The notes: generated from the sequence alone by a model not told the origin. 64,000 bases of DNA from Streptomyces lydicus (GCF_000717345.1 NZ_JNZA01000011.1:117981-181980), one strand, 5' to 3'. Positions 17,613-26,784 are shown, numbered from the stretch's first letter. A program made the numbers and translations.

Positions 17613-18608
17613 ATGGTCACAGCACTCCCCCGCACCGGCCGCCGGGCCCTCCGGGCGGCGACCGCCGCACTGGCCGTCCTGGGGACGGCCCTGTGGTGGC
17701 TGCTGTCCACGGGCAACGAGCCCGCGCCGCGCGGTCAGGTGACGCTGGCGACCGGGGTACCGACCGGGGTGTACGCGCGCTACGGGGAGCTGCTCAAGCA
17801 GGACCTGGCGCACGACCTGCCGACGGTGGACCTGCGGCTGACCCGCAGCGAGGGGTCCATCGACAACCTGCGCCAACTGGTCGCCGGGCGCGCCCAGTTC
17901 ACCATCGCGACGGCGGACGCGGTCGCCGCGTACAAGGTCCGGGGCGAGCCGGGCGCGGACCGGCTGCGGGCCTGCGCGCGGCTGTACGACGACTACATGC
18001 AACTGGTGGTGCCGAAGGGCTCCGACGTGCGCTCGACGAAGGATCTGCGGCGGCTGCGGGTCGGGGTGGGGGCCGACGGCTCCGGCGTGCAGCTGATCAC
18101 CCGGCGGCTGTTGGAGGCGGCCGGGCTGGACTTCGACAGGGACATCGAGCCGGTGCGGGTCGGCATCGACCGGATGCCGACGCTGCTGCGGCAGGGCAAG
18201 CTCGACGCCTTCTTCTGGTCGGGCGGGCTGCCGACGACGGCGGTGCAGCGGCTGGCGCAGCGCTTCCCGGTGCGGCTGGTCCAGCTCGGTGACCTGACCG
18301 AGGGTCTGCATCGGCAGGGCGAGCGCACCCGCTACTACCGGGCCGCGGTGATGCCCGCCGATGCCTATCCGCGGGCCCAGGACGGCCAGGCGGTGAAGAC
18401 GATCGCGGTGGCGAACCTGCTGGTCACGACGGACCGCGAGGACGCCGCGCTGACCCAGGGCATCACCCGGAGCGTGATCGACAGCCGGGACCGGATCGGG
18501 CGGCAGGTGCACGCCGCGCAGAAGGTGGACCTGCGGACGGCGGTGTTCACCGATCCGCTCCCGCTGCACGAGGGCGCCCGGCGCTACTACCTGTCGGTGA
18601 AGCCCTGA
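17613..18608 (+). CDS. Orphan TAXI-family solute-binding protein
   Basis: 331 residues. ATG at 17613 follows AGGATCC. The N-terminus has a basic [10 protein letters not shown] and a hydrophobic segment ending in a double Trp ([13 protein letters not shown]) without a lipobox, so it may be membrane-anchored rather than released. The core is the TAXI fold: [99 protein letters not shown] proteins normally feed a TRAP permease, but no permease gene is nearby. In some actinobacteria a homologue sits beside a histidine kinase and could be a sensor input; no kinase is adjacent here. It is divergent from miaB, separated by 251 bases. Confidence 0.85.
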   Translation: MVTALPRTGRRALRAATAALAVLGTALWWLLSTGNEPAPRGQVTLATGVPTGVYARYGELLKQDLAHDLPTVDLRLTRSEGSIDNLRQLVAGRAQFTIATADAVAAYKVRGEPGADRLRACARLYDDYMQLVVPKGSDVRSTKDLRRLRVGVGADGSGVQLITRRLLEAAGLDFDRDIEPVRVGIDRMPTLLRQGKLDAFFWSGGLPTTAVQRLAQRFPVRLVQLGDLTEGLHRQGERTRYYRAAVMPADAYPRAQDGQAVKTIAVANLLVTTDREDAALTQGITRSVIDSRDRIGRQVHAAQKVDLRTAVFTDPLPLHEGARRYYLSVKP

Positions 18609-18707
18609 ACCGGGCCGCACCCCTGTGTCTCCATCCCTGGGCCGGGCCGCGTGTGCGTGCGGGCCTTGGCCCGGCCTCGCGCTCCCGCGCCCGGCCGGGC
18701 CTCGGCG

Positions 18708-20084
18708 TCAGGCGCGCGGTGCCCCGGCGCCGCTGCGGGCCGGGCGGCTGCGGCGGGGACGGCGGCGCCGGCCCGCGGCGCCTCCCCCGCCGGCGCCGGA
18801 CCGGGCGTCCGAGGCGGGCGACGGGGCCTGCGCGGCGAGCACGACCGGCACCCCGCTCGGGGTCCGCGCGCCGGTGATCCGCACCAGCTCGGCGTCGCCC
18901 GGCCGCACGTTCGCGGTACCCGGAGTGATCTTCGCCTGGCGCATCAGCCGGGTCATCTCGCGGCGTTCGCCCGGCGTGACCAGGGTGACGACGGTGCCGG
19001 ACTCACCGGCCCGCGCGGTGCGGCCGCCGCGGTGCAGGTAGTCCTTGGCCTCGGTCGGCGGATCGACGTTGACGACCAGGTCGAGGCCGTCGATGTGGAT
19101 GCCGCGCGCGGCGACGTTGGTGGCGATCAGCGCCTCGGCCTGGCCGGTGCGGAACTGCTCCAGGGTGCGGGTGCGCTGCGGCTGGCTCTTGGCGCCGTGC
19201 AGCGCCGCGGCGCGCACGCCCTGGGCGAGCAGGTGCTTGGTGAGCCGGTCCGCGCCGCGCTTGGTGTCCACGAACATGATCACGCGTCCCTCGCGGGCGG
19301 CGATCTCGGTGACGGTGGCCCGCTTGTCGGCGTCGTCGACGTACAGGACGTGGTGGTCCATGGTCGTGACGGCCCCGGCCGACGGGTCGACGGAGTGGGT
19401 GACCGGATCGGTCAGGAAGCGGCGCACGAGCTTGTCGACGTTGCGGTCGAGGGTCGCCGAGAACAGCATCCGCTGGCCGTTCGGGTCGACCTTCTCCATC
19501 AGCCGGGTGACCTGCGGGAGGAAGCCCATGTCGGTCATCTGGTCGGCCTCGTCGAGGACCGTGACGGCGACCTCGTCGAGCTTGCAGGCCCGCCGGTCCA
19601 GCAGGTCGGCGAGCCGGCCTGGCGTGGCCACGAGCACCTCGGTGCCCTTGCGCAGCGTCTCGATCTGCCGGTTGATCGAGGTGCCGCCGACGACGGTGGC
19701 GGTCCGCAGCCCCAGCGCGGTGGCGTAGGGCGCCAGCGCGTCGGTGACCTGGCCGGCCAGCTCGCGGGTGGGCACCAGCACCAGCGCCAGCGGGCGCTTG
19801 CTCACCGCCCGCTTGCCCGCCGTGCGGTTGAGCAGCGCGAGGCCGAAGGCGAGGGTCTTGCCGGAGCCGGTCTGCCCGCGGCCGAGCACATCACGGCCGG
19901 CGAGGGTTTCCGGCAGGGTCGCGGCCTGGATGGGGAACGGCCGGGTGACACCCTGCGCACGCAGCGCGGTCAGGAGGGCCGGTGCCAGCGGCAGCTCGTC
20001 GAAGGAGCCGGCGGGCGTGGGGGTGGACGTCGGGGTGGACGTCCGCGGGGCGGCGCTCGGTCGCGATGCGGTCGCTCGGGTCAC
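18708..20084 (-). CDS. DEAD-box RNA helicase
   Basis: 458 residues. Full set of motifs: Q-motif region RPFPIQAATLPE, motif I GQTGSGKT, Ia PTRELAGQ, Ib TPGRL, II DEAD, III SATL, IV VIMFVDT, V TNVAARGIHIDGLD, VI HRGGRTARAG. The C-terminus is a basic Gly/Arg/Ala tail (AAGRRRRPRRSRPARSG) likely to bind RNA. A Thr/Pro/Ser-rich N-terminal extension of ~25 residues precedes the core. It is located directly downstream of a cold-shock protein gene on the same strand, with a terminator between; both functions relate to unwinding structured RNA at low temperature. Confidence 0.93.
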   Translation of the reverse strand: MTRATASRPSAAPRTSTPTSTPTPAGSFDELPLAPALLTALRAQGVTRPFPIQAATLPETLAGRDVLGRGQTGSGKTLAFGLALLNRTAGKRAVSKRPLALVLVPTRELAGQVTDALAPYATALGLRTATVVGGTSINRQIETLRKGTEVLVATPGRLADLLDRRACKLDEVAVTVLDEADQMTDMGFLPQVTRLMEKVDPNGQRMLFSATLDRNVDKLVRRFLTDPVTHSVDPSAGAVTTMDHHVLYVDDADKRATVTEIAAREGRVIMFVDTKRGADRLTKHLLAQGVRAAALHGAKSQPQRTRTLEQFRTGQAEALIATNVAARGIHIDGLDLVVNVDPPTEAKDYLHRGGRTARAGESGTVVTLVTPGERREMTRLMRQAKITPGTANVRPGDAELVRITGARTPSGVPVVLAAQAPSPASDARSGAGGGGAAGRRRRPRRSRPARSGAGAPRA

Positions 20085-20186
20085 TGAAAGCCCTTCGAGG
20101 GGAGGGAGCGGTGGGGTGGTGCGGTTCCGCGCTCTCCCGAGGGCGACACCCGGTTTGCCGGGGAGACGGGGAGGCGGTGCATACGG

Positions 20187-20224
20187 GACGGGGCCCGCAC
20201 CGGCTGGCCGGTACGGGCCCCGTC
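20187..20224 (-). terminator. Terminator of the cold-shock gene
   Basis: GACGGGGCCCG (20187-20197) pairs with CGGGCCCCGTC (20214-20224), with an inner CCGG/CCGG pairing. It is 16 bases past the csp stop codon and upstream of the helicase gene. Confidence 0.7.
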
Positions 20225-20240
20225 CACGGGACGCAAGGCG

Positions 20241-20444
20241 TCAGGCGGGGATGATGTTCTCCGCCTGCGGGCCCTTCGGGCCCTGGGTCACGTCGAACGT
20301 GACCTTCTGGCCCTCGAGGAGCTCACGGAAGCCCTGAGCCTGGATGTTCGAGTAGTGGGCGAAGACGTCGGGGCCGCCGCCGTCCTGCTCGATGAAGCCG
20401 AAGCCCTTTTCCGAGTTGAACCACTTGACGGTGCCGGAAGCCAT
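20241..20444 (-). CDS. Cold-shock protein (CspA family)
   Basis: 67 residues, the standard length. Single-stranded nucleic-acid binding OB fold and RNA chaperone: RNP1 is [11 protein letters not shown]2 is VFAHYS, and the N-terminus [14 protein letters not shown] is canonical. ATG at 20444 has AAGGAG seven bases upstream. It has its own terminator and a leader of up to ~200 bases before the next gene. Streptomyces carries several paralogues, so I give no specific symbol. Confidence 0.97.
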   Translation of the reverse strand: MASGTVKWFNSEKGFGFIEQDGGGPDVFAHYSNIQAQGFRELLEGQKVTFDVTQGPKGPQAENIIPA

Positions 20445-20643
20445 GATTTTCTCCTTCATGGGGCAAACGGGAGACCACACCGCGTGGCCTCCATGTCGCC
20501 GAGATGATTGCCCCACACCGGAAAATTCCGGAAAAACAAGGAACGCCCGGGGCTACCAGCCTCCGGGCGCACACAAAGTTCATGGGTACCACAACTGCAA
20601 CGTCATCGACGGTACCACAGGTGTCCGGGTGTCGGGCGGCCGC
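20445..20643 (-). promoter_or_regulatory. Promoter/5' leader region of the cold-shock gene
   Basis: 199 bases of non-coding sequence with lower G+C than its surroundings. On the minus strand TGTGGTACC occurs twice as a direct repeat (20619-20611 and 20593-20585, 26 bases apart); each contains a TANNNT-like word. Further down is an AT-richer stretch around TTTTTCCGGAATTTTCCGG (20544-20522), an imperfect hairpin. Long leaders are typical of csp mRNAs. The exact promoter cannot be assigned. Confidence 0.45.
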
Positions 20644-22056
20644 TCATGGGGCGGTGCGCGGCACCGTGACGGTGACCTTCAGACCGTGCGGCGGGTGCGG
20701 CGCGTAGGCGATGGTCGCACCGCCCGCGGCGAGCAGCGCGCGGGTGATCGACAGTCCCAGCCCCGAGCCGGAGACGTTCTGATGGCGGCCGCTGCGCCAG
20801 AAACGGTCGCCGACGCGGGCGAGTTCGTCGTCCGTCAGGCCGGGGCCGCGGTCCGCCACGGTGATCACCACGTGTTCGCCGTGCGGCGCCACCTCCACCG
20901 TGACCGGCTGGTCGGCCGGGGTGAACTTCAGGGCGTTGTCGACGACGGCGTCCAGCGCGCTGGAGAGGGCGACCGGATCGACCCAGCCGGTCACCGCGCT
21001 CTGCCCCTCGTAGCTGAGACGGACGCCCTTGTCGTCGGCCATCGGGCGCCAGGAGCCGACGCGTTCGGCGGCCAGCGCGGCGACGTCGGTGAGCTGGAGG
21101 TCGGCGGCGGTGTGCTCGGCGAGCGCGAGGTCGAGCAGGTCGTCGAGGACCCGGGCCAGCCGCTTGCCCTCGGTGCGGACCGAGGCGATCTCCTCGTTGC
21201 CCTCGGGGAGTTCGAGGGCCAGCAGCTCGATCCGCAGCAGCAGCGCGGACAGCGGGTTGCGCAGCTGGTGGGAGGCGTCCGCGACGAAGGCGCGCTGCTG
21301 CTCCAGGACCTCCTCGACGTTGTCGGCCATCTCGTTGAACGAGCGGGCCAGCCGGCGCAGTTCGGGCGGGCCCGCGGTACCGGCCACCCGGGACTTCAGC
21401 CGGCCGGTGGCGATGTCGTGGCTGGCCGCGTCCAGGACCCGTACGGGCCGCAGCACCCAGCCGGTGAGGCGGATGGCGGCGGCCACCGCGACCAGCATCG
21501 CCGCGCACTCGCCGGCCGCGATCAGCAGCCAGCCGTGCAGGATGCGCGAACGCATCTGCCCGGTGGGCGAGTCGGTGACCACGACGGCGACCACGTCGCC
21601 GTCGCGGATGACCGGGGAGGCGACCGGGATCCGGCCGTCGTCGTCCCAGGGCCAGATCTGGTGCGGATCATGGCTGCGGCGGCCGGCCAGCGCCTCACTG
21701 AAGGCCCGCGCGCCCTCACTGTCCCGGGGCACCGGCAGGTCGTGCGGGGCGGCGGCCATCGGAGTGTGGTCACGGTAGAAGACGCCCGCGCGGATGCCGT
21801 ACAGGCCGTAGTAGCGGGCGAGTTCGGCGTCGAGGGTGGCGCGCCGCTCGTCCTCCTCGGGCGTCTTGTCGTGGACGTCCGCGGGGCGCGCGGTGACGAA
21901 CTGGGCGAGGGAGGCGAAGCGGGCAGCGTCGTCGATCCGGTCGACGACCACCTTCTGCTGCTCCACACCGGCCGTGATGACGCCCAGCGGCAGGCCGAGG
22001 GCGAGCAGCACACCGGCCATGAGGACGATGAGGAGCGGGAGGAGTCGGGTGCGCAC
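20644..22056 (-). CDS. Two-component sensor histidine kinase
   Basis: 470 residues. Membrane segment 1 is LLIVLMAGVLLALGLPLGVI (residues ~6-27), then an extracytoplasmic sensor domain of ~140 residues, then segment 2 LLIAAGECAAMLVAVAAAI (~178-196). A HAMP domain follows (RPVRVLDAASHDIATGRL). HisKA has the phospho-His in ADASHQLRNPLSALLLR, and the ATPase has N box DNALKF, G1 DRGPGL and G2 GSGLGLSI. It is 16 bases downstream of its cognate response regulator gene and co-transcribed with it. The signal is unknown. Confidence 0.93.
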   Translation of the reverse strand: MRTRLLPLLIVLMAGVLLALGLPLGVITAGVEQQKVVVDRIDDAARFASLAQFVTARPADVHDKTPEEDERRATLDAELARYYGLYGIRAGVFYRDHTPMAAAPHDLPVPRDSEGARAFSEALAGRRSHDPHQIWPWDDDGRIPVASPVIRDGDVVAVVVTDSPTGQMRSRILHGWLLIAAGECAAMLVAVAAAIRLTGWVLRPVRVLDAASHDIATGRLKSRVAGTAGPPELRRLARSFNEMADNVEEVLEQQRAFVADASHQLRNPLSALLLRIELLALELPEGNEEIASVRTEGKRLARVLDDLLDLALAEHTAADLQLTDVAALAAERVGSWRPMADDKGVRLSYEGQSAVTGWVDPVALSSALDAVVDNALKFTPADQPVTVEVAPHGEHVVITVADRGPGLTDDELARVGDRFWRSGRHQNVSGSGLGLSITRALLAAGGATIAYAPHPPHGLKVTVTVPRTAP

Positions 22057-22072
22057 GTGCCGGCGGCGGCCT

Positions 22073-22813
22073 TCAGGAGGCCGGGGCGGCGGGCCGGACG
22101 GGTGCCGCCGGGACGACCAGGCGGTAGCCGACGCCCCGCACGGTCTCGATCAGGGCGGGCATCCGCAGTTTGGCCCGGAGCGAGGCGATGTGCACCTCCA
22201 GCGTCCGGCCGGTGCCCTCCCAGCTCGTCCGCCACACCTCGCTGATGATCTGCTCCCGGCGGAAGACCACCCCGGGGCGCTGGGCGAGCAGCGCCAGCAG
22301 ATCGAACTCCTTGCGGGTGAGCGGGACGGTGGCGCCGTCCACGGACACCTGGCGCGTGGGGAGTTCGACGGTCACCGCGCCCAGCCGCAGCGCGTCGTCG
22401 GCGCCGCTCTCCTCGTCCGGCTGATCGCCGCCGCGGTCCGCCGGGGACACCGTGCGCCGGCTCACCGCGTGGATACGGGCCAGCAGTTCGCCGGTGTCGT
22501 ACGGCTTGACGACGTAGTCGTCCGCGCCCAGATTGAGGCCGTGGATGCGGGAGCGCACGTCGGACCGCGCCGTCACCATGATCACCGGGGTGGCGCAGAG
22601 CTTGCGTATCCGGCCGCACACCTCGAAACCGTCCTGGTCGGGCAGCCCGAGGTCGAGCAGCACCACCGAGAAGGGCTCGGCGTCATCGGGCAGCAGCGCC
22701 TTGAGCGCCTCCTCGCCGCTGCGGGCGTGGACCACGGCCAGGCCGTGCCGGGCGAGCACCGCGGACAGGGCCGCGGCGACATGATCGTCGTCCTCGACGA
22801 GCAGCAGTCTCAT
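22073..22813 (-). CDS. OmpR/PhoB-type response regulator
   Basis: 246 residues. ATG at 22813 follows GGAGGAGGG. Receiver domain: acidic pocket VEDDD at the start, phospho-Asp in VVLLDLGLPDQDGFE (~residue 55), Thr in MVTARSD and Lys in VVKPYD. A ~25-residue acidic linker (ADRGGDQPDEESGADD) leads to a winged-helix DNA-binding domain (LTRKEFDLLALLAQRPGVVFRREQIISEVW, then TLEVHIASLRAKL and VRGVGYRL). First gene of the two-gene operon with the kinase at 20644-22056; divergent from gluABCD across 282 bases. Confidence 0.94.
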   Translation of the reverse strand: MRLLLVEDDDHVAAALSAVLARHGLAVVHARSGEEALKALLPDDAEPFSVVLLDLGLPDQDGFEVCGRIRKLCATPVIMVTARSDVRSRIHGLNLGADDYVVKPYDTGELLARIHAVSRRTVSPADRGGDQPDEESGADDALRLGAVTVELPTRQVSVDGATVPLTRKEFDLLALLAQRPGVVFRREQIISEVWRTSWEGTGRTLEVHIASLRAKLRMPALIETVRGVGYRLVVPAAPVRPAAPAS

Positions 22814-23032
22814 CGGCCCTCCTCCCTGGGTGCGTGCGTACGGGCCACAGGGCATCTACGGCGATGGGAGGCGTGCGCGTCAAGAGGCGGCCACCTCCGG
22901 GCCGCCATCCGTTACCCAGCCGGTACGCCGACGGCACCGCTCCGCCGCCCCGCGCCCCCGTCCCCCACCGCGGGTCACGCAGAGTTTTCCGCTGCGACCA
23001 GATCGTTATGCTCAATTTCCCCTCAGATGTAA

Positions 23033-23061
23033 TGACGCTGGTCGAAGCGTCTCACTAGGGT
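23033..23061 (+). promoter_or_regulatory. Predicted housekeeping promoter of gluABCD
   Basis: A TGACGC -35 (23033-23038), 17-base spacer and TAGGGT -10 (23056-23061) fit the HrdB-type consensus well, 35 bases before the gluA ATG. The spacer carries the inverted repeat GACGC-N8-GCGTC (23034-23051), overlapping the -35, a possible repressor site. An AGGAGGACGGAG ribosome site follows at about 23075-23086. Confidence 0.6.
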
Positions 23062-23095
23062 CCTCCCCAACCGAGGAGGACGGAGCTGTACGCCG

Positions 23096-23881
23096 ATGAG
23101 CGAAGTATCGGTGACCAAGAACGCCGAGGGCCCCGCGCACGCCGGGGACCAGCTGGTCGTGCTGGACAACGTGAACAAGCACTTCGGCGCGCTGCACGTG
23201 CTCCAGGACATCGACCTGACGATCAACCGGGGTGAGGTCGTCGTCGTGATCGGGCCCTCGGGTTCCGGCAAGTCGACGCTCTGCCGCACGATCAACCGCC
23301 TGGAGACCATCGACTCCGGCACCATCACCATCGACGGCAAGCCGCTGCCGCAGGAAGGCCGCGAGCTCGCCAAGCTCCGCGCCGATGTGGGCATGGTCTT
23401 CCAGTCCTTCAACCTCTTCGCGCACAAGACGGTGCTCGAGAACGTGATGCTGGGGCAGACCAAGGTCCGCAAGACGGACAAGGCGGCCGCCGAGCAGAAG
23501 GCCCGCGCCCTGCTCGACCGGGTCGGCGTCGGCACCCAGGCGGACAAGTACCCCGCACAGCTCTCCGGAGGCCAGCAGCAGCGCGTGGCGATCGCCCGCG
23601 CCCTGGCGATGGACCCGAAGGTGATGCTGTTCGACGAGCCGACCTCCGCGCTGGACCCGGAGATGATCAACGAGGTGCTGGACACGATGCAGCAGCTCGC
23701 CCGGGACGGCATGACGATGGTCGTGGTCACCCACGAGATGGGCTTCGCGCGCTCCGCGGCGAACCGGGTCGTCTTCATGGCGGACGGACGCATCATCGAA
23801 GAGGCCGAGCCGAACCAGTTCTTCAACAACCCGCGCAGCGACCGCGCCAAGGACTTCCTGTCGAAGATCCTTCACCACTGA
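23096..23881 (+). CDS. gluA: Glutamate ABC importer ATP-binding protein GluA
   Basis: 261 residues, polar amino acid transporter ATPase. Walker [10 protein letters not shown] (~residue 54), Q-loop FQSFNLF, signature LSGGQQQR, Walker B VMLFDEP, H-loop VVTHEM. The N-terminal ~20 residues are a variable extension. It is the first gene of a four-gene operon whose order ATPase, binding protein, permease, permease matches the Corynebacterium/Streptomyces gluABCD system for glutamate uptake. The substrate is inferred from that order and similarity. Confidence 0.95.
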   Translation: MSEVSVTKNAEGPAHAGDQLVVLDNVNKHFGALHVLQDIDLTINRGEVVVVIGPSGSGKSTLCRTINRLETIDSGTITIDGKPLPQEGRELAKLRADVGMVFQSFNLFAHKTVLENVMLGQTKVRKTDKAAAEQKARALLDRVGVGTQADKYPAQLSGGQQQRVAIARALAMDPKVMLFDEPTSALDPEMINEVLDTMQQLARDGMTMVVVTHEMGFARSAANRVVFMADGRIIEEAEPNQFFNNPRSDRAKDFLSKILHH

Positions 23882-23937
23882 GGCCGCAGTTGGGCCACGA
23901 TGATTGCCAACACTTGTTGAACCAAAGGATGTTCACC

Positions 23938-24849
23938 ATGAGGATGCTCAAGACGGCTGCGGCCGGTGCGGTGGTGCTCGCGCTGGCGGCTACGGCCACC
24001 GCGTGCGGCGGCGATTCGGGTACGGCGGGCGACAAGCCGGCCGGCGGCGATGTCTACAGCGGCACGTACAAGGTCGCCACGAACGTCAAGGTCGACTCCG
24101 CTGTGCTGAAGAAGGCGCAGAAGGCCAAGAAGATCGTCATCGGTGTCAAGGCCGACCAGCCGTTCCTGGGCTTCAAGGACCCGGCCACCGGCAAGTACTC
24201 CGGGTTCGACATCGAGATCGCCAAGATGGTCGCGGCCGACCTGGGCTTCTCCGAGAAGCAGATCGAGTTCCAGACCGTTGACTCCAACGTCCGTGAGACC
24301 AAGATCTCCAAGGGCGATGTCGACTTTTACGTCGGTACGTACACCATCAACGACGAGCGCAAGAAGCAGGTCGGCTTCGCGGGCCCGTACTACACGGCCG
24401 GCGCGGACCTCCTGGTGCGCAAGGACGACAAGGCCATCACCGGACCGGAGACCCTCAAGGGCAAGAAGGTCTGCTCGATCGCCGGCTCCACGCCGCTGCA
24501 GGAGATCAAGAAGCCGAAGTACGGCGCCCAGACCACCGAGCTCTCCAAGTACTCGGACTGTGTGAAGTACCTCCTCGACGGCCAGGTCGACGCCGTCACC
24601 ACCGACGACGCGATCCTCAAGGGCTACGCCGCCCAGCGTCCCGAGAAGCTGCGGGTGGTGGAGAAGCCCTTCACCAAGGAGCCCTACGGCGTCGGCATGA
24701 ACAAGGACGACAAGGCGCTGCGTGACGCGATCACCAAGGCGCTGGAGAACCACATCAAGAACAACGACTACAAGAAGGCGTACGAAGGCACGCTCGGCAA
24801 GTCCGGGTCGAAGTACGTCGCCCCGGAGACGCCGCTGCCGACGTACTGA
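23938..24849 (+). CDS. gluB: Glutamate-binding lipoprotein GluB
   Basis: 303 residues. I chose the ATG at 23938 because AAAGGAT lies seven bases upstream; an in-frame ATG at 23890 lacks a site. A signal peptide ends at a lipobox-like TAC with Cys23. The periplasmic-binding fold of the polar amino acid family is seen in IVIGVKADQPFLGFKDPATGKYSGFDIEIAK, then GDVDFYVGTYTINDERKKQVGFAGPYY and CSIAGSTPLQEIK. It delivers its ligand to the GluC/GluD permeases. Two cysteines (KKVCSIAG and SDCVKYL) may form a disulfide. Confidence 0.94.
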   Translation: MRMLKTAAAGAVVLALAATATACGGDSGTAGDKPAGGDVYSGTYKVATNVKVDSAVLKKAQKAKKIVIGVKADQPFLGFKDPATGKYSGFDIEIAKMVAADLGFSEKQIEFQTVDSNVRETKISKGDVDFYVGTYTINDERKKQVGFAGPYYTAGADLLVRKDDKAITGPETLKGKKVCSIAGSTPLQEIKKPKYGAQTTELSKYSDCVKYLLDGQVDAVTTDDAILKGYAAQRPEKLRVVEKPFTKEPYGVGMNKDDKALRDAITKALENHIKNNDYKKAYEGTLGKSGSKYVAPETPLPTY

Positions 24850-24977
24850 GGCATCGCGCACCAACCGGACCGCGCCGCCCCGTACGCCCGCCGCGGCGGG
24901 TGTGCGGGGCGCGCTGTCTTCCCCCGCCCGGCTGCCCCACCTGCCGTCGACCTGATGACCGCTACTGCGGAGACCCC

Positions 24978-25625
24978 ATGAACGTACTCCTCGATTATCT
25001 GCCCGAGTTCCGGGACGGATTCCTCGGCACGCTGGCGATCACCGTGTCCAGCGCCCTGCTCGCGCTGGTGCTCGGCGTGCTCATAGCCGGTTTCCGGGTC
25101 TCCCCGATCCCGCCGCTGCGCGCCTTCGGGACGGCCTGGGTCACGGTGCTGCGCAACACGCCGCTGACGCTGCTCTTCCTGGTCGCGTTCTTCGTCGTGC
25201 CGCAGATCCTCTTCCAGGGCGCGAGCCCGTTCGTGCTCGCCACGCTCGCGCTCGGCTTCTACACCTCCTCCTTCGTCTGCGAGGCGGTGCGGTCCGGCAT
25301 CAACACCGTGCCGATGGGGCAGGCGGAGGCCGCGCGCAGCCTCGGCATGACGTTCTCCCAGACGCTGCGCATGATCGTGCTGCCGCAGGCCACGCGCACC
25401 GTACTCCCGCCGCTGAGCAGCATCTTCATCGCGCTGACGAAGAACTCCGCGATCGCCGGCGCCTTCAGTTACAGCGAGCTGTTCAACGTCTCCAAGCTGC
25501 TCAACGACAAGGGCTACGCGATCGCCTGGATCTTCCTGTGGGTCGCCCTCGCCTACCTCATCATCACCTTCACCATCAGCGGTCTCTTCCGGCTGCTGGA
25601 GCGCCGGATGGGGGTCGCCCGATGA
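24978..25625 (+). CDS. gluC: Glutamate ABC importer permease GluC
   Basis: 215 residues. ATG at 24978 follows CGGAGACCCC. Hydrophobic segments include LAITVSSALLALVLGVLIAGF, TLLFLVAFFVVPQILF and WIFLWVALAYLIITFTISGLF. The EAA loop contacting the ATPase reads EAARSLGMTFSQTLRMIVLPQA. The TGA stop overlaps the ATG of a 35-codon ORF (ATGA). Confidence 0.94.
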   Translation: MNVLLDYLPEFRDGFLGTLAITVSSALLALVLGVLIAGFRVSPIPPLRAFGTAWVTVLRNTPLTLLFLVAFFVVPQILFQGASPFVLATLALGFYTSSFVCEAVRSGINTVPMGQAEAARSLGMTFSQTLRMIVLPQATRTVLPPLSSIFIALTKNSAIAGAFSYSELFNVSKLLNDKGYAIAWIFLWVALAYLIITFTISGLFRLLERRMGVAR

Positions 25626-25729
25626 GCGAACGCGACGTGGAGGTCCCCACGGCCGACGGCTGGGGCAGGAACAGCATGACGGGGACGCCGCGCGCAGGCG
25701 GGACGGAACGAAGCGAGGTAGTGGCATGA
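25622..25729 (+). CDS. Possible 35-residue coupled ORF between gluC and gluD
   Basis: The ATG (25622) overlaps the gluC TGA and the TGA (25727-25729) overlaps the gluD ATG, so both junctions read ATGA. GGGGG lies seven bases before the start. The peptide begins MSERDVEVPTADGWGRN and ends GTERSEVVA: polar, no membrane segment, no cysteine. The gluD ribosome site (GAGGTAG) lies inside it. It may be a real microprotein or simply a device that carries ribosomes from gluC to gluD. No homologue is known to me. Confidence 0.45.
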   Translation: MSERDVEVPTADGWGRNSMTGTPRAGGTERSEVVA

Positions 25730-26661
25730 GTGGGGCCAGCGTTCTCTACGACGTACCGGGACCGAAGGCGAAGGCGCGCAACCGCCTCTACACGGTCATC
25801 GGCTCGCTCGCGGTGCTGGGGCTGATCGCCTTCGTCGTGCTGCGGCTGAGCGCCAAGGGCCAGTTGGAGCCCGAGGTGTGGAACATCTTCAACAACGCCG
25901 GTGTGCGCACCAATATCCGCGACGGCGTGCTGACGACACTGCAGGTCTTCGCGGTCGCAGCCGTGCTGTCCCTGACTCTGGGCGTGCTGCTCGCGGTGGC
26001 CAGGCTGTCGGACCACAAGCCGGTCCGCTGGTTCGCGACCGGATTCATCGAGCTCTTCCGCGCCGTACCGCTGCTGATCACGATCTACGCGCTGTGGGTG
26101 ATCCTGCTCAGCAACCGCGAGAGCCTCGGCCTGACCGAGAGCCAGCCGCAGTTCTGGGCGCTGGTCATCGGGCTGACGGTCTACAACGGTTCGGTCCAGG
26201 CCGAGGTGCTGCGGGCCGGCATCGACTCCGTGCCGAAGGGCCAGCGCGAGGCTGCCTACGCGCTGGGCATGAGCAAGACCCAGGTCATGACGACGGTGCT
26301 CATTCCGCAGGCCGTCCGGGCGATGCTGCCGACGATCATCAGCCAGCTCGTGGTGACCCTGAAGGACACCTCCCTCGGCTACATCATCACCTTCGAGGAA
26401 CTGCTCTTCACCGCTCGCCTGATGAGCACCAACATCATCGTCAACGGCAACGACACCTACGTCCCGGTCATCATCGTCACCGGCACCATCTACGTCGCCA
26501 TGTGCCTGGTGCTGTCCGCCCTCGCCAACTGGATCGAGGCGCGCGGCCGACGGGCCAAGACCGGCATCGGGGTCACCGCGGCCGGTGAGCCGGTGGCGGC
26601 CACCGACGCGCTGGAGGTTGCCGACGCGGCGCCCGGCGGCCCGGCGGACCAGAAGGGTTAA
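25726..26661 (+). CDS. gluD: Glutamate ABC importer permease GluD
   Basis: 311 residues. Begins MSGASVLYDVPGPKAKARNRLY, then membrane segments (IGSLAVLGLIAFVVLRL; VFAVAAVLSLTLGVLLAVA; LLITIYALWVIL; VPVIIVTGTIYVAMCLVLSAL). The EAA loop is EAAYALGMSKTQVMTTVLIPQA. The C-terminal ~40 residues are a soluble Ala/Gly-rich tail. It is the last gene of gluABCD, ending 90 bases before a strong terminator. Confidence 0.94.
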   Translation: MSGASVLYDVPGPKAKARNRLYTVIGSLAVLGLIAFVVLRLSAKGQLEPEVWNIFNNAGVRTNIRDGVLTTLQVFAVAAVLSLTLGVLLAVARLSDHKPVRWFATGFIELFRAVPLLITIYALWVILLSNRESLGLTESQPQFWALVIGLTVYNGSVQAEVLRAGIDSVPKGQREAAYALGMSKTQVMTTVLIPQAVRAMLPTIISQLVVTLKDTSLGYIITFEELLFTARLMSTNIIVNGNDTYVPVIIVTGTIYVAMCLVLSALANWIEARGRRAKTGIGVTAAGEPVAATDALEVADAAPGGPADQKG

Positions 26662-26751
26662 GAGGTCCCTTCTCATGAAGGGGACTTGTCAGTGCCCGGC
26701 GCATAACGGTCCTCCTGCTGCGACGCGTGCCGGATGAGTTATGCCTGGGGA

Positions 26752-26784
26752 GCCGCCGACGGACGTGAAGCGTCCGTCGGCGGC
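26752..26784 (+). terminator. Terminator of gluABCD
   Basis: GCCGCCGACGGACG (26752-26765) pairs perfectly with CGTCCGTCGGCGGC (26771-26784) around TGAAG. A weaker hairpin (GGTCCCTT..AAGGGGACTT) lies immediately after the gluD stop. Confidence 0.75.
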
